A stretch of 43,339 bases of DNA, from NCBI GenBank assembly GCA_019918135.1, contig WBZZ01001385.1, positions 7,501 through 50,839 of the forward strand, given 5' to 3'. Under the pieces are notes generated by a model, which worked only from the letters and a program-made list of their open reading frames with translations, made no database searches and was not told the origin of the DNA. This document shows, piece by piece, positions 16,793 through 24,670 of the stretch. Positions within the stretch are counted from its first letter, which is position 1. Each line of letters opens with the position of its first letter. A program made the position numbers and the translations under genes. Source of the DNA: Paulinella micropora (lineage: Eukaryota; Cercozoa; Imbricatea; Euglyphida; Paulinellidae).

Positions 16793-19700
16793 TATTCTTG
16801 TAGTATATTCATAAGATTTTTATTTTCTTTTTCTAAATTAACTACCCTATCTCGGACATGTCCGAGATTATCTGATAATTGTTGAACGGCCTTAATTAAC
16901 GGGGCAATAAACTCAGAATAACCTATACCATAACCGACATCACCACTATCAACACATTTAACATCTTCTGGATTGATACTTACACCCTTCAATTCGTATT
17001 CCGCTCTTTGCTTTGGACACGGAACCATAATTGTTTCTTTTATAAAACCGCCAAAATCTAGCATATCCATTTCTGTTAGTATGTCTTCTAATTCTTGTGC
17101 TATTAAGCCAGTCCTACATTTCTTTTTGTCATCAATCATACGATAGCAGACTGGATTTAACTTATTAATAAAATCTAAGCCTAAACATTCCTTTATATCT
17201 TCTTTTTTTCTCCTGTCTGAATATTGAATTGGATTAGACAATACCCATAATTGTCCATCGCTCGCTTTCAAAGACATTAAAGCAGTATTTGAATTATTCT
17301 CCCATATGAACCCACTCGTTGAAGAACCATTCACTCTAAATCTTATAGAATAAGAAGTTAATCCTCCGCCTACTCCTCCTGCTGGTGCTGTTCCTCCACT
17401 TAATGCTTTATTCGCCCCAGACTGGCTCATATAAATCCCCCAGTTTGAATCTCCGATGTCCCACATAAATATTCCTCTCGCATTCGTCCCGTCTGTTTGT
17501 CCTTGAATTGCTATTTTTGCCCCATTAGTTGATGCTGATGCCGTTGTTAGCACCCCAGAATATGTAATCCCCGCACTAGCCGTTATCAATCCTTTTGTCC
17601 ATAAAGTTCCATTTGCCCCATTCAATGACATTAACAATTCTTCAGCAGAATTCTCCCATATAAATCCCATCGTAGCATCATTAGCCACTCTAAAACGAAA
17701 ACTATAAGAACTGAAATCATTTCCTGAAACCGCCAAACCATTTGCCAAACTTCTAGTGTTTAGAGCCCCACCAGATGCCGCATAAATTCCCCAACTCGTA
17801 TTAGTCGTATCCCATAGAAATATTCCCTTTGCGTTTGTTCCGTCTGTTACTCCCTGAACTCCTATTTTCGCTCCACTTGTATTTGTTGCTGATGTTAGTG
17901 TGCCAGTATATGTAATCCCCGCATTTGCTGTTATTAGGCCTGCTGTGCTTATGTTCATAGCTTCTGACCACGTTAGAGTGCTTCCCGCAGTTATTCCAGA
18001 TTTATAATTAAAAACAAGTTTGTTGCCACCTTTTGCTATTGAAAAGTTTGAACCAGAAGCACTTGATTTCCAGTTTGAGCCATCCCAATAAGCATCAAAA
18101 GATAAAGTAATATTGTCGTGTGTCCAGTTCAATAATTGGAATGTTGGATAAGCATCCTGTGTTGTTATCGCCTGTAAGTGTGCTCCTCCGATATTGCTTA
18201 AAGTTCCATACAATTCTAATCCTCCTGTCGCACCCGTGCCCTTTGTTGTATTACCTATGATTATTGGCTTACCAGATGCTGTTGTTATTTTGTCGCTCGT
18301 TGCCAATGTTGTTGTAGTCATACCAGCAGTTGCCGTTAATGTAGTTCCCGTTATTGTTCCGCCATTTGTTATGTTGTTTGAGTTCATATCTAAGGCACCA
18401 TAAAACCGCATACCCCCAGCATTGTTAAAACGGACAATGTCAGACGAAGCACTTTTATTGTCCAAAAGTTTTGAAATATAAAGTCCCGCCCCTTTTACAT
18501 CAGACGCTACATTCGTGAATACATAACCTCTTTGGTCTGCGGTTCCGCTTGAAGCAGTATTTAAAGTGTATAAGAAAGACTGCCAATCACCCGTTGTCTG
18601 AGAAAAGAATATATCTCCTCCGTTTTGGTTTAATATCCTCGCTCCATTATATGTTATATTTCCTCCATTAATGATATCCACATTATTAAAATCGGCTTGG
18701 CTTAACAAATTTAGTGCTCTTATATCATTTCTACTTCCATTAAATATTTTAATTCCCGTTATGGTTTGGTCGCCTGTTAGTTTTACATTTTGCCCGTCCA
18801 ATGTGTCCGCATACCCTTTTGTCGCCCCGTCTGTTGATAATGTCGGAGTTCCAAGGTTGGCTATTTTGCTACTATTACAATCTAGCCCCGAAGCATTTAC
18901 CCAACCGACGATTGTCCCATCAATAATAAAACTTATTTTTTTGGCAGAAATTTCAAAGTTGTAATATGTCGCTGTTTTCATATCCAAACTAGCAATTGAC
19001 CCGATATTACTGGTAGAATTGAAAACGATAAATGTGCCCTTTGTTGTTGAATTGATTGAATTTCCCGTTATTTCAACACCACTGCTATATGTCTTAATTC
19101 CTGCTATGGTTTGGTTTCCTGTTAGTTTCACATTTTGCCCGTCTAATGTATCTACATAACTTTTGTTTGCTCCGTCCGTTGTTGCTGATGGTGTGGCTAA
19201 GTTTGTTATTTTTCTATTGTTTAAAGATAGTGTCGTGCCCGTTGCTGTCGCGATTACATTATCACCCGCATATAAATCAACATACGAACCAGTTATTTGT
19301 ATCGGATACCAAGTCGCTGTTGCTGTCTTTTGTGCGGCAATCATTCCTATATTTGTCGCTGTATCAAAGGCAACACCGATACCATCAAAAGCGGTTGGAG
19401 CAGTAGCGCCCCGTACTTCTATTGTTTAAGTAAATTTTTTATTCCCTGCTATGGTTTGGTCTCCTGTTAGTTTGACAACCAAAGTATCAAGAGTAGAAAC
19501 ATCAACACCATCAACAAGATTAACATTTGTTATGCTTTGGCTTTTCATATCAATCCCCGCGCTCGCATTTATTATACTGCTGAATGTTTTGGTTCCTGCT
19601 ATGGTTTGGTCTCCTGTTAGTTTGACAACAGAAGTATCAGAAGTATCAAGAGCCGAAACATCAATACCATCAACATTACCAACATTTGTTATGTTAAATC

Positions 19701-20529
19701 CACCCATATTTAAACTGCCCGTCATAGCCGTTGTGCCGTCCTTGGCTAGTTTCGTATCGGTATATGCTTTTGTTGAAGCATCATTGTCATAGAATGGCGC
19801 GGGCAATCCGCTGATTGCTGTTGTGCTGTTAAAATTTAAAACATTATTTGTCAATGTCATTCCACCGCCTGTTGTTGGAGCAAAAAGTATGGACGAGCCG
19901 ACAAAAGATAATGGATAGCCCGTTGCTCCACCTGCCTCCGACGAATAAATAGAACCCATATTATTGTTGTAATTGAAGAATAATTTGCCTGTGTTTAATG
20001 GATTTGAGTCTTTTACGGCCACATAAGTAGTAAATGTTTTATTCCCAGTTATTGTTTGGTCGCCTGTTAGTTTAACAGCGGAATTATCAAGGGCAGAAAC
20101 ATCAATACCATCAACATTACCAACATTTGCTACATTAAATCCACCCATATTTAAATCCCCTATCATCATAGCGAGACCATCCAATCTAAGAAAAGGTGAA
20201 GCAACATTTCGCCATTGACCTGTGCTATAAATGAGTAGTTGGTTATCGGCTGGTGTTGTTATGACTACATCACTTAAAGCATCTATTGATTTAGTTGCTA
20301 TCCTTGTGTCAAAGTCCGTATTAGCCCTTGCTGTGGTGTAGTATAGATTGGTTCCCTTTGCTAAGTTTGTTGTGCTCTTTGTTGCTAATTGAGTGTCAAA
20401 CCTAGCATTAGTATAATATAAATTAGTGCCTTCGGCTAGGTTAGTGGTTGATTTAGTGGTTAGTCGCGCGTCAAACCTACCATCAGTATAGTATAGATTA
20501 GTGCCTTCTTTTAAGTCAGTCGTTGATTT
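16765..20529 (-). pseudogene. trimeric fibre protein with S74 chaperone, copy 1 (5' truncated)
   Basis: Lacks the first ~60 codons, cut at the rearrangement junction at 20529. It contains the [ED]GTNLYYTxARFD repeats, about eight LTGDQTI(A/T)G...KTF repeats typical of phage-like fibres, and a C-terminal peptidase S74 domain starting YSDRRKKEDIKE. A TAA near 19426-19428 interrupts the frame between the repeat region and the remainder; the homologous codon in element B is TCA. Unlike copy 3, the segment from 19344 to the stop at 16765 is one uninterrupted frame of 859 codons. See the copy at 31982-35924 for the whole gene. Confidence 0.88.
16849..16868. repeat. 20-bp perfect palindrome in fibre gene
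   Basis: ATCTCGGACATGTCCGAGAT, encoding NLGHVRD between the S74 domain and the terminal coiled coil (VVNLEKENKNL). The flanking sequence would read well without it, suggesting an in-frame insertion. Copy at 32066-32085. Confidence 0.85.
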
Positions 20530-20531
20530 AT

Positions 20532-20870
20532 TGAATTCCCTAAAGGAACAAGAGTAAGAAAGGAATTAGAAAGAACTATTTTTTCTAAAGGGGACAAGCA
20601 ATTCAGTAAAACTATATTCAAGGTTAAGGGCCGGAAAGGCTTCAAAGTTATACTCAGTGAAGAGGACTTAGTCCGACCGTCAGAATTATTAAAGACTAAT
20701 GTTGAAGAGCACCATAAAGAAGAAGAACCGAAGGAGCAGTTATCGGACAAAGTAAAACAAATTACAAATGAGAAAAAAATATTAATTTATTAAAATCGTT
20801 GGATGTAAAACCGGAAAACATACGTAGCAGTGCTAGAATTAAAAAGAAAGTTGAAAAATTAGACTTGTAA
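20532..20870 (+). pseudogene. element B integrase, 3' fragment in inverted copy
   Basis: Reverse-complement copy of 39723-40059. Encodes the SH3-like C-terminal domain (FPKGTRVRKELERTIF...FKVKGRKGFKVILSEEDLVRPSELLKT) and the tail of integrase B, with a frame break near 20780. No catalytic core is present; the join at 20529-20532 cuts it. Confidence 0.8.
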
Positions 20871-20874
20871 GTTA

Positions 20875-21037
20875 CTAAATATTTTTGGCTTGAATGTATT
20901 TCTTATGTTTTGTGGTTGTCTCATGAATTTCTTTTCCATTTCTCCTAATAATTGATCCACATTCACATTTTATTTTTTCTATAGTTAAATCATCATTTGA
21001 CAGATTTATTTCTTTTATTCTTAATTCGTGATTGCTT
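20875..21037 (-). pseudogene. element B zinc-finger gene, 3' part, inverted copy
   Basis: Encodes HELRIKEI..., a second CECGSIIRRNGKEIHETTTKH finger and a short basic tail. This copy lacks the extra A found at 39650-39660 and so preserves the frame that continues the gene at 2649-3001. The AAGCAA duplication is at 21032-21037. An ATG inside the terminal repeat makes it look like a complete 63-codon gene, but the homology shows it is a 3' fragment. Confidence 0.8.
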
Positions 21038-21232
21038 AGTAGTATAATATACTTTTTTAAGGTCATTTTTCGTGCCTCAAAATGACGCTTTAAAAAAAGA
21101 ATTCGCCTTCCAGCGCTATCTCCCGCACAATCAATACAAGAGCATAAAACACCCTAAAGAGCCCTATATCTCTATCTCCAACTAGTTGGAGATTTACACG
21201 TTGGAGATAATCCGCACGAGCGCCTAGAGAAA
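21038..21232. repeat. element A terminal repeat, third copy (inverted segment)
   Basis: Reverse complement of 39359-39554 and therefore in the same orientation as the left repeat at 3002-3196. Contains the same 20-bp palindrome (21174-21193). Its direct relation to the left repeat mimics an LTR but results from the inverted duplication. Confidence 0.92.
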
Positions 21233-21303
21233 ACCCCAAGTTATCCAAAAATAAGTTTATTTATCATACATAAATAAACTTAAGGAACCAAAGTCCATTT
21301 CTT

Positions 21304-21675
21304 TCACAAAGTCTCAAGAGACACCATCCAATTGATTAGGCTTTCATCATTGTTAATTTTTTTCTTCAATGCTGAAATAGAAGGGAAGACCAGAATTTCT
21401 TCCACTTCTCTTCCAACAGAAGCCAGAAAAAAAGTTTTCTTTTTTGGGGCTATCATGGTTGAATCTCGTTCAATCCAAGCAAAAGAAAACTCCTCATTTC
21501 TCTCAGCGGGTCGGCGAAGGAAAAAATTTCGGCTAGCCTGAATAGCAGTTATGTCTGCTCTTCCAAGCCGAGCGAAAACGCGGGGAACCCTCACTAAGCG
21601 TGGGTTTTTCATCTCTGCTGGCTCTTTTTCTTCAAGCTCGCCCCAAGGCTTCCGAAACCTACACACCACATTCAT
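21304..21675 (-). CDS. terminal gene of element A, unknown, copy 1
   Basis: A 123-residue basic protein (MNVVCRFRKPWGELEEKE...). It contains a short Arg-rich middle (NPRLVRVPRVFARLGR) and a charged C-terminus ending WMVSLETL. I do not recognise it. Copy 1 is intact; copy 2 (38917-39287) has lost one C near 39145. Its start overlaps the stop of a tiny upstream frame as ATGA, which suggests translational coupling or one gene with a shifted start. Confidence 0.5.
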   Translation of the reverse strand: MNVVCRFRKPWGELEEKEPAEMKNPRLVRVPRVFARLGRADITAIQASRNFFLRRPAERNEEFSFAWIERDSTMIAPKKKTFFLASVGREVEEILVFPSISALKKKINNDESLINWMVSLETL

Positions 21676-21927
21676 CTGATTTCAAACATGTTTAAGATTG
21701 AGGACTTACCCGCAGGGGCAGGAGCGATGTTCATTTCGCCAACTCCTTCAACCAATTCTTCAGGCTCCCCATAGTCTATTACACACACCAAAAGCATGTG
21801 TAATAGAAATTTCTTTGAATTAGGGTGGGGTATTAAACCCCTGGTTTTTAAAAAAACCAATAATGTTGATTTTGAATAAAACCAACTATGTCAATTTTAT
21901 AAAATTGACATTGGACACAAAGTCTTT

Positions 21928-22460
21928 TTATTCCGAGTTGCTATCCGCACTCTCGGTTCTGTAGACTCTGTGCATGTTTCTGTCGTTTTCTCGTTTAATA
22001 CTACGATTAATACTATCATTTACGTATTCGTTAATACCATCACTGGCGTATTTGTTAAACGAAGAATTAAACGATAAATGTTCTTGTTCAATACCAGCGA
22101 GAATTCTATTCATGACAATAGCGGAAAGTTGGCCACGATTATCATTTTTCCACTTATAGAAATTATCGCGTTCTTTGTTTATTTTTTTTCCAATTTCTTT
22201 TGTCTCATTCTAAAAAGTTTATCTGCCTCTACTTCATTACTTTCATTACTTAATCGTTCTAACATCTCATTTATAGCCTCAACCTTAATTAGGTCTGGCT
22301 GTTTCTTTTCAACAAGACGAGAAATTTCTTTATCTGCTTTAGAAATTCTTTCTTCGCAAGCGATTTTATCTTTATTTAGTCTATCCTTACCAGTTCTACG
22401 AATTTCAAATTCCTCCAACCAATCGGTTTTAGTTTTGGTTCTACTCGGAATTAAGTCCAT
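21928..22460 (-). pseudogene. coiled-coil protein, copy 1 (poly-A frame break)
   Basis: From MDLIPSRTKTKTDWLEEFE, a Lys/Glu-rich coiled coil (residues ~15-90), then a second part (QLSAIVMNRILAGIEQEHLSFNSSFNKYASDGINEY...) in another frame. Nine As would keep one frame across the tract near 22185; this copy has eight and copy 2 has seven. The joined product would be ~177 residues. Either copy errors in a homopolymer, decay, or a slippage-prone tract. No known family. Confidence 0.6.
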
Positions 22461-22466
22461 TTTTTT

Positions 22467-22545
22467 TTGCGACACTGCGACAAAAAAGCGAAATTCTGTC
22501 GCAGAGGTTGCAACACTGCAACACCGCCGTGATGCGGTGTCGCAA
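22467..22545. promoter_or_regulatory. nested GC-rich hairpins upstream of coiled-coil gene
   Basis: Outer arms TTGCGACAC/GTGTCGCAA, first inner stem TGCGACA/TGTCGCA with a loop containing AAAGCGAAA, and a competing ACACCGC/GCGGTGT stem. It ends 7 bp before the start codon at 22460. The loop string resembles the AARCGRRA side of the gene-junction motif. Copy near 38048-38126. Confidence 0.55.
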
Positions 22546-22647
22546 AGACATATTCACGGAAATAGAATTTCTAGAATTTTCTTAAAAAAATTGACTTACG
22601 GCAATACTTCAAATACCATTTTTCCCATGTCGCTAGTAGGCTTATTA

Positions 22648-22725
22648 GGCGATGAAACTAATGGGTTCGGCGTAGTCATTGAGATTTTCGGTTGCTGGTT
22701 CAAGTCCGATGGATGTGTCATCGCC
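22648..22725 (+). ncRNA. tRNA-like element (78 nt), uncertain
   Basis: The ends pair perfectly (GGCGATG with CATCGCC; two more pairs just outside), and GGTTCAAGTCC matches the pol III box B/T-loop consensus. However the T arm is not adjacent to the acceptor stem, its stem pairs poorly, and no clean anticodon arm forms. At best a decayed tRNA or tRNA-derived sequence, or a tRNA-mimicking hairpin between the integrase and coiled-coil genes. Identical copy at 37868-37945 on the minus strand. Confidence 0.3.
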
Positions 22726-22753
22726 TAGGTATATGCCTTTTATTTTTTTGCCT

Positions 22754-22780
22754 AAGTTGAATTATTTTTTAATTCAACTT
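22754..22780 (-). terminator. hairpin directly after integrase stop
   Basis: AAGTTGAATT and AATTCAACTT arms (10 bp) with a 7-base T-rich loop, 4 bp past the integrase stop. Mimivirus-type viruses end mRNAs at such palindromes. Copy at 37813-37839. Confidence 0.6.
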
Positions 22781-22783
22781 ATC

Positions 22784-23809
22784 TTACAAGTCTAATATTA
22801 CCTTTGCCTTTTTTTCTCTCTTTGAAGTCCTAATATTCTCTGGTTGAATGTCTTCCCTCTTAAGTAATTCTTTTGTCTTTTTTTCTTTAATAACTTCTTT
22901 TGTTTGCTCCTTCATATCTTTTTCTTCATCAACAGGTTTATCAAAATCAGTTTTTAATAAATCACGCGGGCTTACCAACTCATCGTTATTTAGTATGATT
23001 TTAAACCCCTTCCTACCTTTGACTTTGTAAATAATCTTAGAGAATGTCTTACCGCCTTTTGAAAAAACATTTCTTTTATTTTCTTTTCTCACACTATCGC
23101 CAACATTGAATTCGTCAATTAAATTATCACGTGTGATTTTCTGTTTATTTTTGTCTCTTCTAGCAAAGACATCCACAGGTTTGGCTTGAATTCCTCTATG
23201 AACTTTATGATTGTACGCATTTACTAAGTCTTGAATATAACTTACCCAGTCAAAATTTCTATTAGTTTCAAATAAAAGGTCAAGCCATCTCCTAATACTT
23301 CTTATCACTCTATCAACAACCGCAAGCGCTCTATGGTCGCCGACTTCAACGACATCGTGTTTAATTCCATTTTCAATAAAATAGTCACGAGTAGCACCTT
23401 TATATTCTCCTCCGCTGTCAGTTGTAATTGATTTTGGTTTATAAGGTATAGATTTCAAAGCATAATATACTTCTTTCGCTGTTTTATTTTTTAGTGGAAT
23501 GATTATTAAAAATCTGGAATGGCAATCAATCCAAACAAGCATCCAAGCATAGCCCTTATTGCCTTTCTTATCTTTTATCTTACTCATATCCGCTAAGTCA
23601 AGAAAGACTTGGTCTAATGGTTTATCAACCCATATCGTGTTCCATATTTTTGGGTTCTTTTTCTGGTGGTGAATTTCAAGGGCTTCTTCTTCTTTTGTCC
23701 TTTTTGTTTTCGAAGTAGTCGAAATCAAAGGTACTACTTCCCCCGTAGGTGTGTCCTCAAGTTGGCTATCCGCATTCTGTGTATTAATAATTGTATGTTT
23801 ATAGTCCAT
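22784..23809 (-). CDS. int: rve-family integrase (intact copy)
   Basis: 341 residues from the MDYKHTIIN methionine; the upstream ATG at 23890 would overlap the divergent gene. Core: VFLDLADMS (Asp71), ITTDSGGEYKG (Asp131) and VGDHRALAVVDRVIRSIR (Asp166), a D,D34,D spacing in which the third acid is Asp rather than the usual Glu. Element B's integrase has IDRF at the same place, so this is a lineage feature. A C-terminal SH3-like domain (~245-300) has FNVGDSVRKENKR and FKIILNNDELVSPRDLLK; a Lys-rich tail follows. It would insert the element with a 6-bp stagger, matching AAGCAA. It starts 10 bp from the divergent DUF5754-like gene. Confidence 0.93.
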   Translation of the reverse strand: MDYKHTIINTQNADSQLEDTPTGEVVPLISTTSKTKRTKEEEALEIHHQKKNPKIWNTIWVDKPLDQVFLDLADMSKIKDKKGNKGYAWMLVWIDCHSRFLIIIPLKNKTAKEVYYALKSIPYKPKSITTDSGGEYKGATRDYFIENGIKHDVVEVGDHRALAVVDRVIRSIRRWLDLLFETNRNFDWVSYIQDLVNAYNHKVHRGIQAKPVDVFARRDKNKQKITRDNLIDEFNVGDSVRKENKRNVFSKGGKTFSKIIYKVKGRKGFKIILNNDELVSPRDLLKTDFDKPVDEEKDMKEQTKEVIKEKKTKELLKREDIQPENIRTSKREKKAKVILDL

Positions 23810-23819
23810 ATTATATACA

Positions 23820-24077
23820 ATGAGATTTTTAAAGTCCAACGTTAAGAATAAAAAATATAAAGTCATTAGTCCAAAAGGTAAGGTTATCAATTTTGGTGAT
23901 ACTAGATATGAACATTATAAAGACCGCATAGGGTTATATTCACACTTAGACCACTTAGACAAGGAGAGAAGAAAAAATTATAGAGCAAGAGCAAAGGCTA
24001 TAAAAAATTCAAAATGTGAATTAACTTATAATAATGCAGAGTATAGTAATTATTATTCTTATCACTATCTCTGGTAA
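23820..24077 (+). CDS. DUF5754-like small protein
   Basis: 85 residues: KKYKVISPKGKVINFGDTRYEHY...HLDKERRKNYRARAKAI...YYSYHYLW. The order K-Y-x-V...G-K-x-(I/V)-x-F-G, D-x-(K/E)-R-(K/R)-x-x-Y-x-A-R and a C-terminal Trp is that of a small family widespread in giant viruses and their satellites. Function unknown. It sits between the acidic gene and the integrase, divergent from the integrase, and is absent at this place in element B. Confidence 0.65.
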   Translation: MRFLKSNVKNKKYKVISPKGKVINFGDTRYEHYKDRIGLYSHLDHLDKERRKNYRARAKAIKNSKCELTYNNAEYSNYYSYHYLW

Positions 24078-24081
24078 TATC

Positions 24082-24618
24082 TTAGAATTTTAAAAAGCAT
24101 TTTTCAACATCATTATTTTTTTCTTTCTTAGCACCTGAAGATTGATTATATACCTTTACACTTACGCTGCTAGATTTTTTTCCTTTCCCCTTCTTCGGTT
24201 TTGGCTCTTCTTCTTCACTACTCTCGCTTTCGCTTTCTTCGCTCTCTGGCTCGGGCTCTGGCTTCTTTTTCTTCGCTCTCTTAGTTTCTGCCTTCGCTCT
24301 TTTGATTTTCATTTTCGCCATCTTTTCGGCAATGATATCAGTGAAATCAACCTCATCCTCACTATCACTTTGCTCCTCACTATCTCCGACGCGTCGGAGA
24401 TTATCATCATTATCTCGTTCAGTAATAATATCCTTTGCCAAGTTCTTTTCTTCAATTTGTTTTATTCGTTCCTCCATATCTTCGTCTTCTTGCTTTACAG
24501 CATTTCGGTATTGTGCTAATACATTTTTAGCATGCTCCATCTTTCGTTGTTTCGCTTTCGCTTTTATTCCTTCCACAGCACTACCCCAGTTCTTACGACT
24601 TGCTTCAGCGGACGGCAT
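24082..24618 (-). CDS. acidic/lysine-rich protein, conserved C-terminus
   Basis: 178 residues: MPSAEASRKNWGSAVEGIKAKAKQRKMEHAK, a charged helical region, an Asp/Glu/Ser stretch with FTDIIAEKMAKMKIKRAK, a KKKKPEPEPESEE...SSEEEEPKPKKGKGKK low-complexity section and the end VEKCFLKF. Element B has the same ends (MPSPEASRKNW and IEKCFLKF), so the gene is under some conservation. Unknown function; possibly a DNA-associated or scaffolding protein. It contains a palindrome-derived NLRRVGD not found in B. Divergent from the fibre gene across a shared promoter. Confidence 0.65.
   Translation of the reverse strand: MPSAEASRKNWGSAVEGIKAKAKQRKMEHAKNVLAQYRNAVKQEDEDMEERIKQIEEKNLAKDIITERDNDDNLRRVGDSEEQSDSEDEVDFTDIIAEKMAKMKIKRAKAETKRAKKKKPEPEPESEESESESSEEEEPKPKKGKGKKSSSVSVKVYNQSSGAKKEKNNDVEKCFLKF
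24382..24401. repeat. 20-bp perfect palindrome in acidic gene
   Basis: ATCTCCGACGCGTCGGAGAT, encoding NLRRVGD. In the element B homologue the surrounding residues align (DxDD...EE..SDS) but the palindrome is missing, which supports insertion. Copy at 36193-36212. Confidence 0.88.
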
Positions 24619-24670
24619 TCTATACTAAGATTAATATATTTTAGTATTTTTTAATAATTATTAATATAAT
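24619..24670. promoter_or_regulatory. divergent promoter, acidic gene/fibre
   Basis: 52 bp between two divergent start codons. The dyad ATACTAA (24622-24628) and TTAGTAT (24641-24647) around GATTAATATATT is kept in element B (41236-41290), while the rest of that spacer has diverged. Likely a two-way promoter for a late gene pair. Confidence 0.6.

Larger units (their letters stand above)
12331..20529. repeat. 8.2-kb direct duplication, copy 1 (P and Q)
   Basis: Nearly identical, in the same orientation, to 27543-35744. Differences are scattered substitutions and one-base indels, mostly in homopolymers. The right edge at 20529 joins inverted sequence after two unmatched bases (AT at 20530-20531). 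Confidence 0.95.

Noticed and set aside
17000..20200. Several 70-110 codon frames antisense to the fibre gene, repeated in all copies.
   Set aside because: Their Val/Pro/Ser composition reflects the complementary strand of the Thr/Asn-rich fibre; no starts, conservation or motifs support them.
3002..21232. Direct repeats at 3002-3196 and 21038-21232 looked like LTRs of a retroelement.
   Set aside because: The second is the right-hand inverted repeat carried by the inverted duplication; no reverse transcriptase is present, and the true pair is 3002-3196 with 39359-39554.
22648..22725. Functional tRNA gene.
   Set aside because: Acceptor-like ends pair, but the T arm is displaced and no anticodon arm with a proper loop can be drawn.
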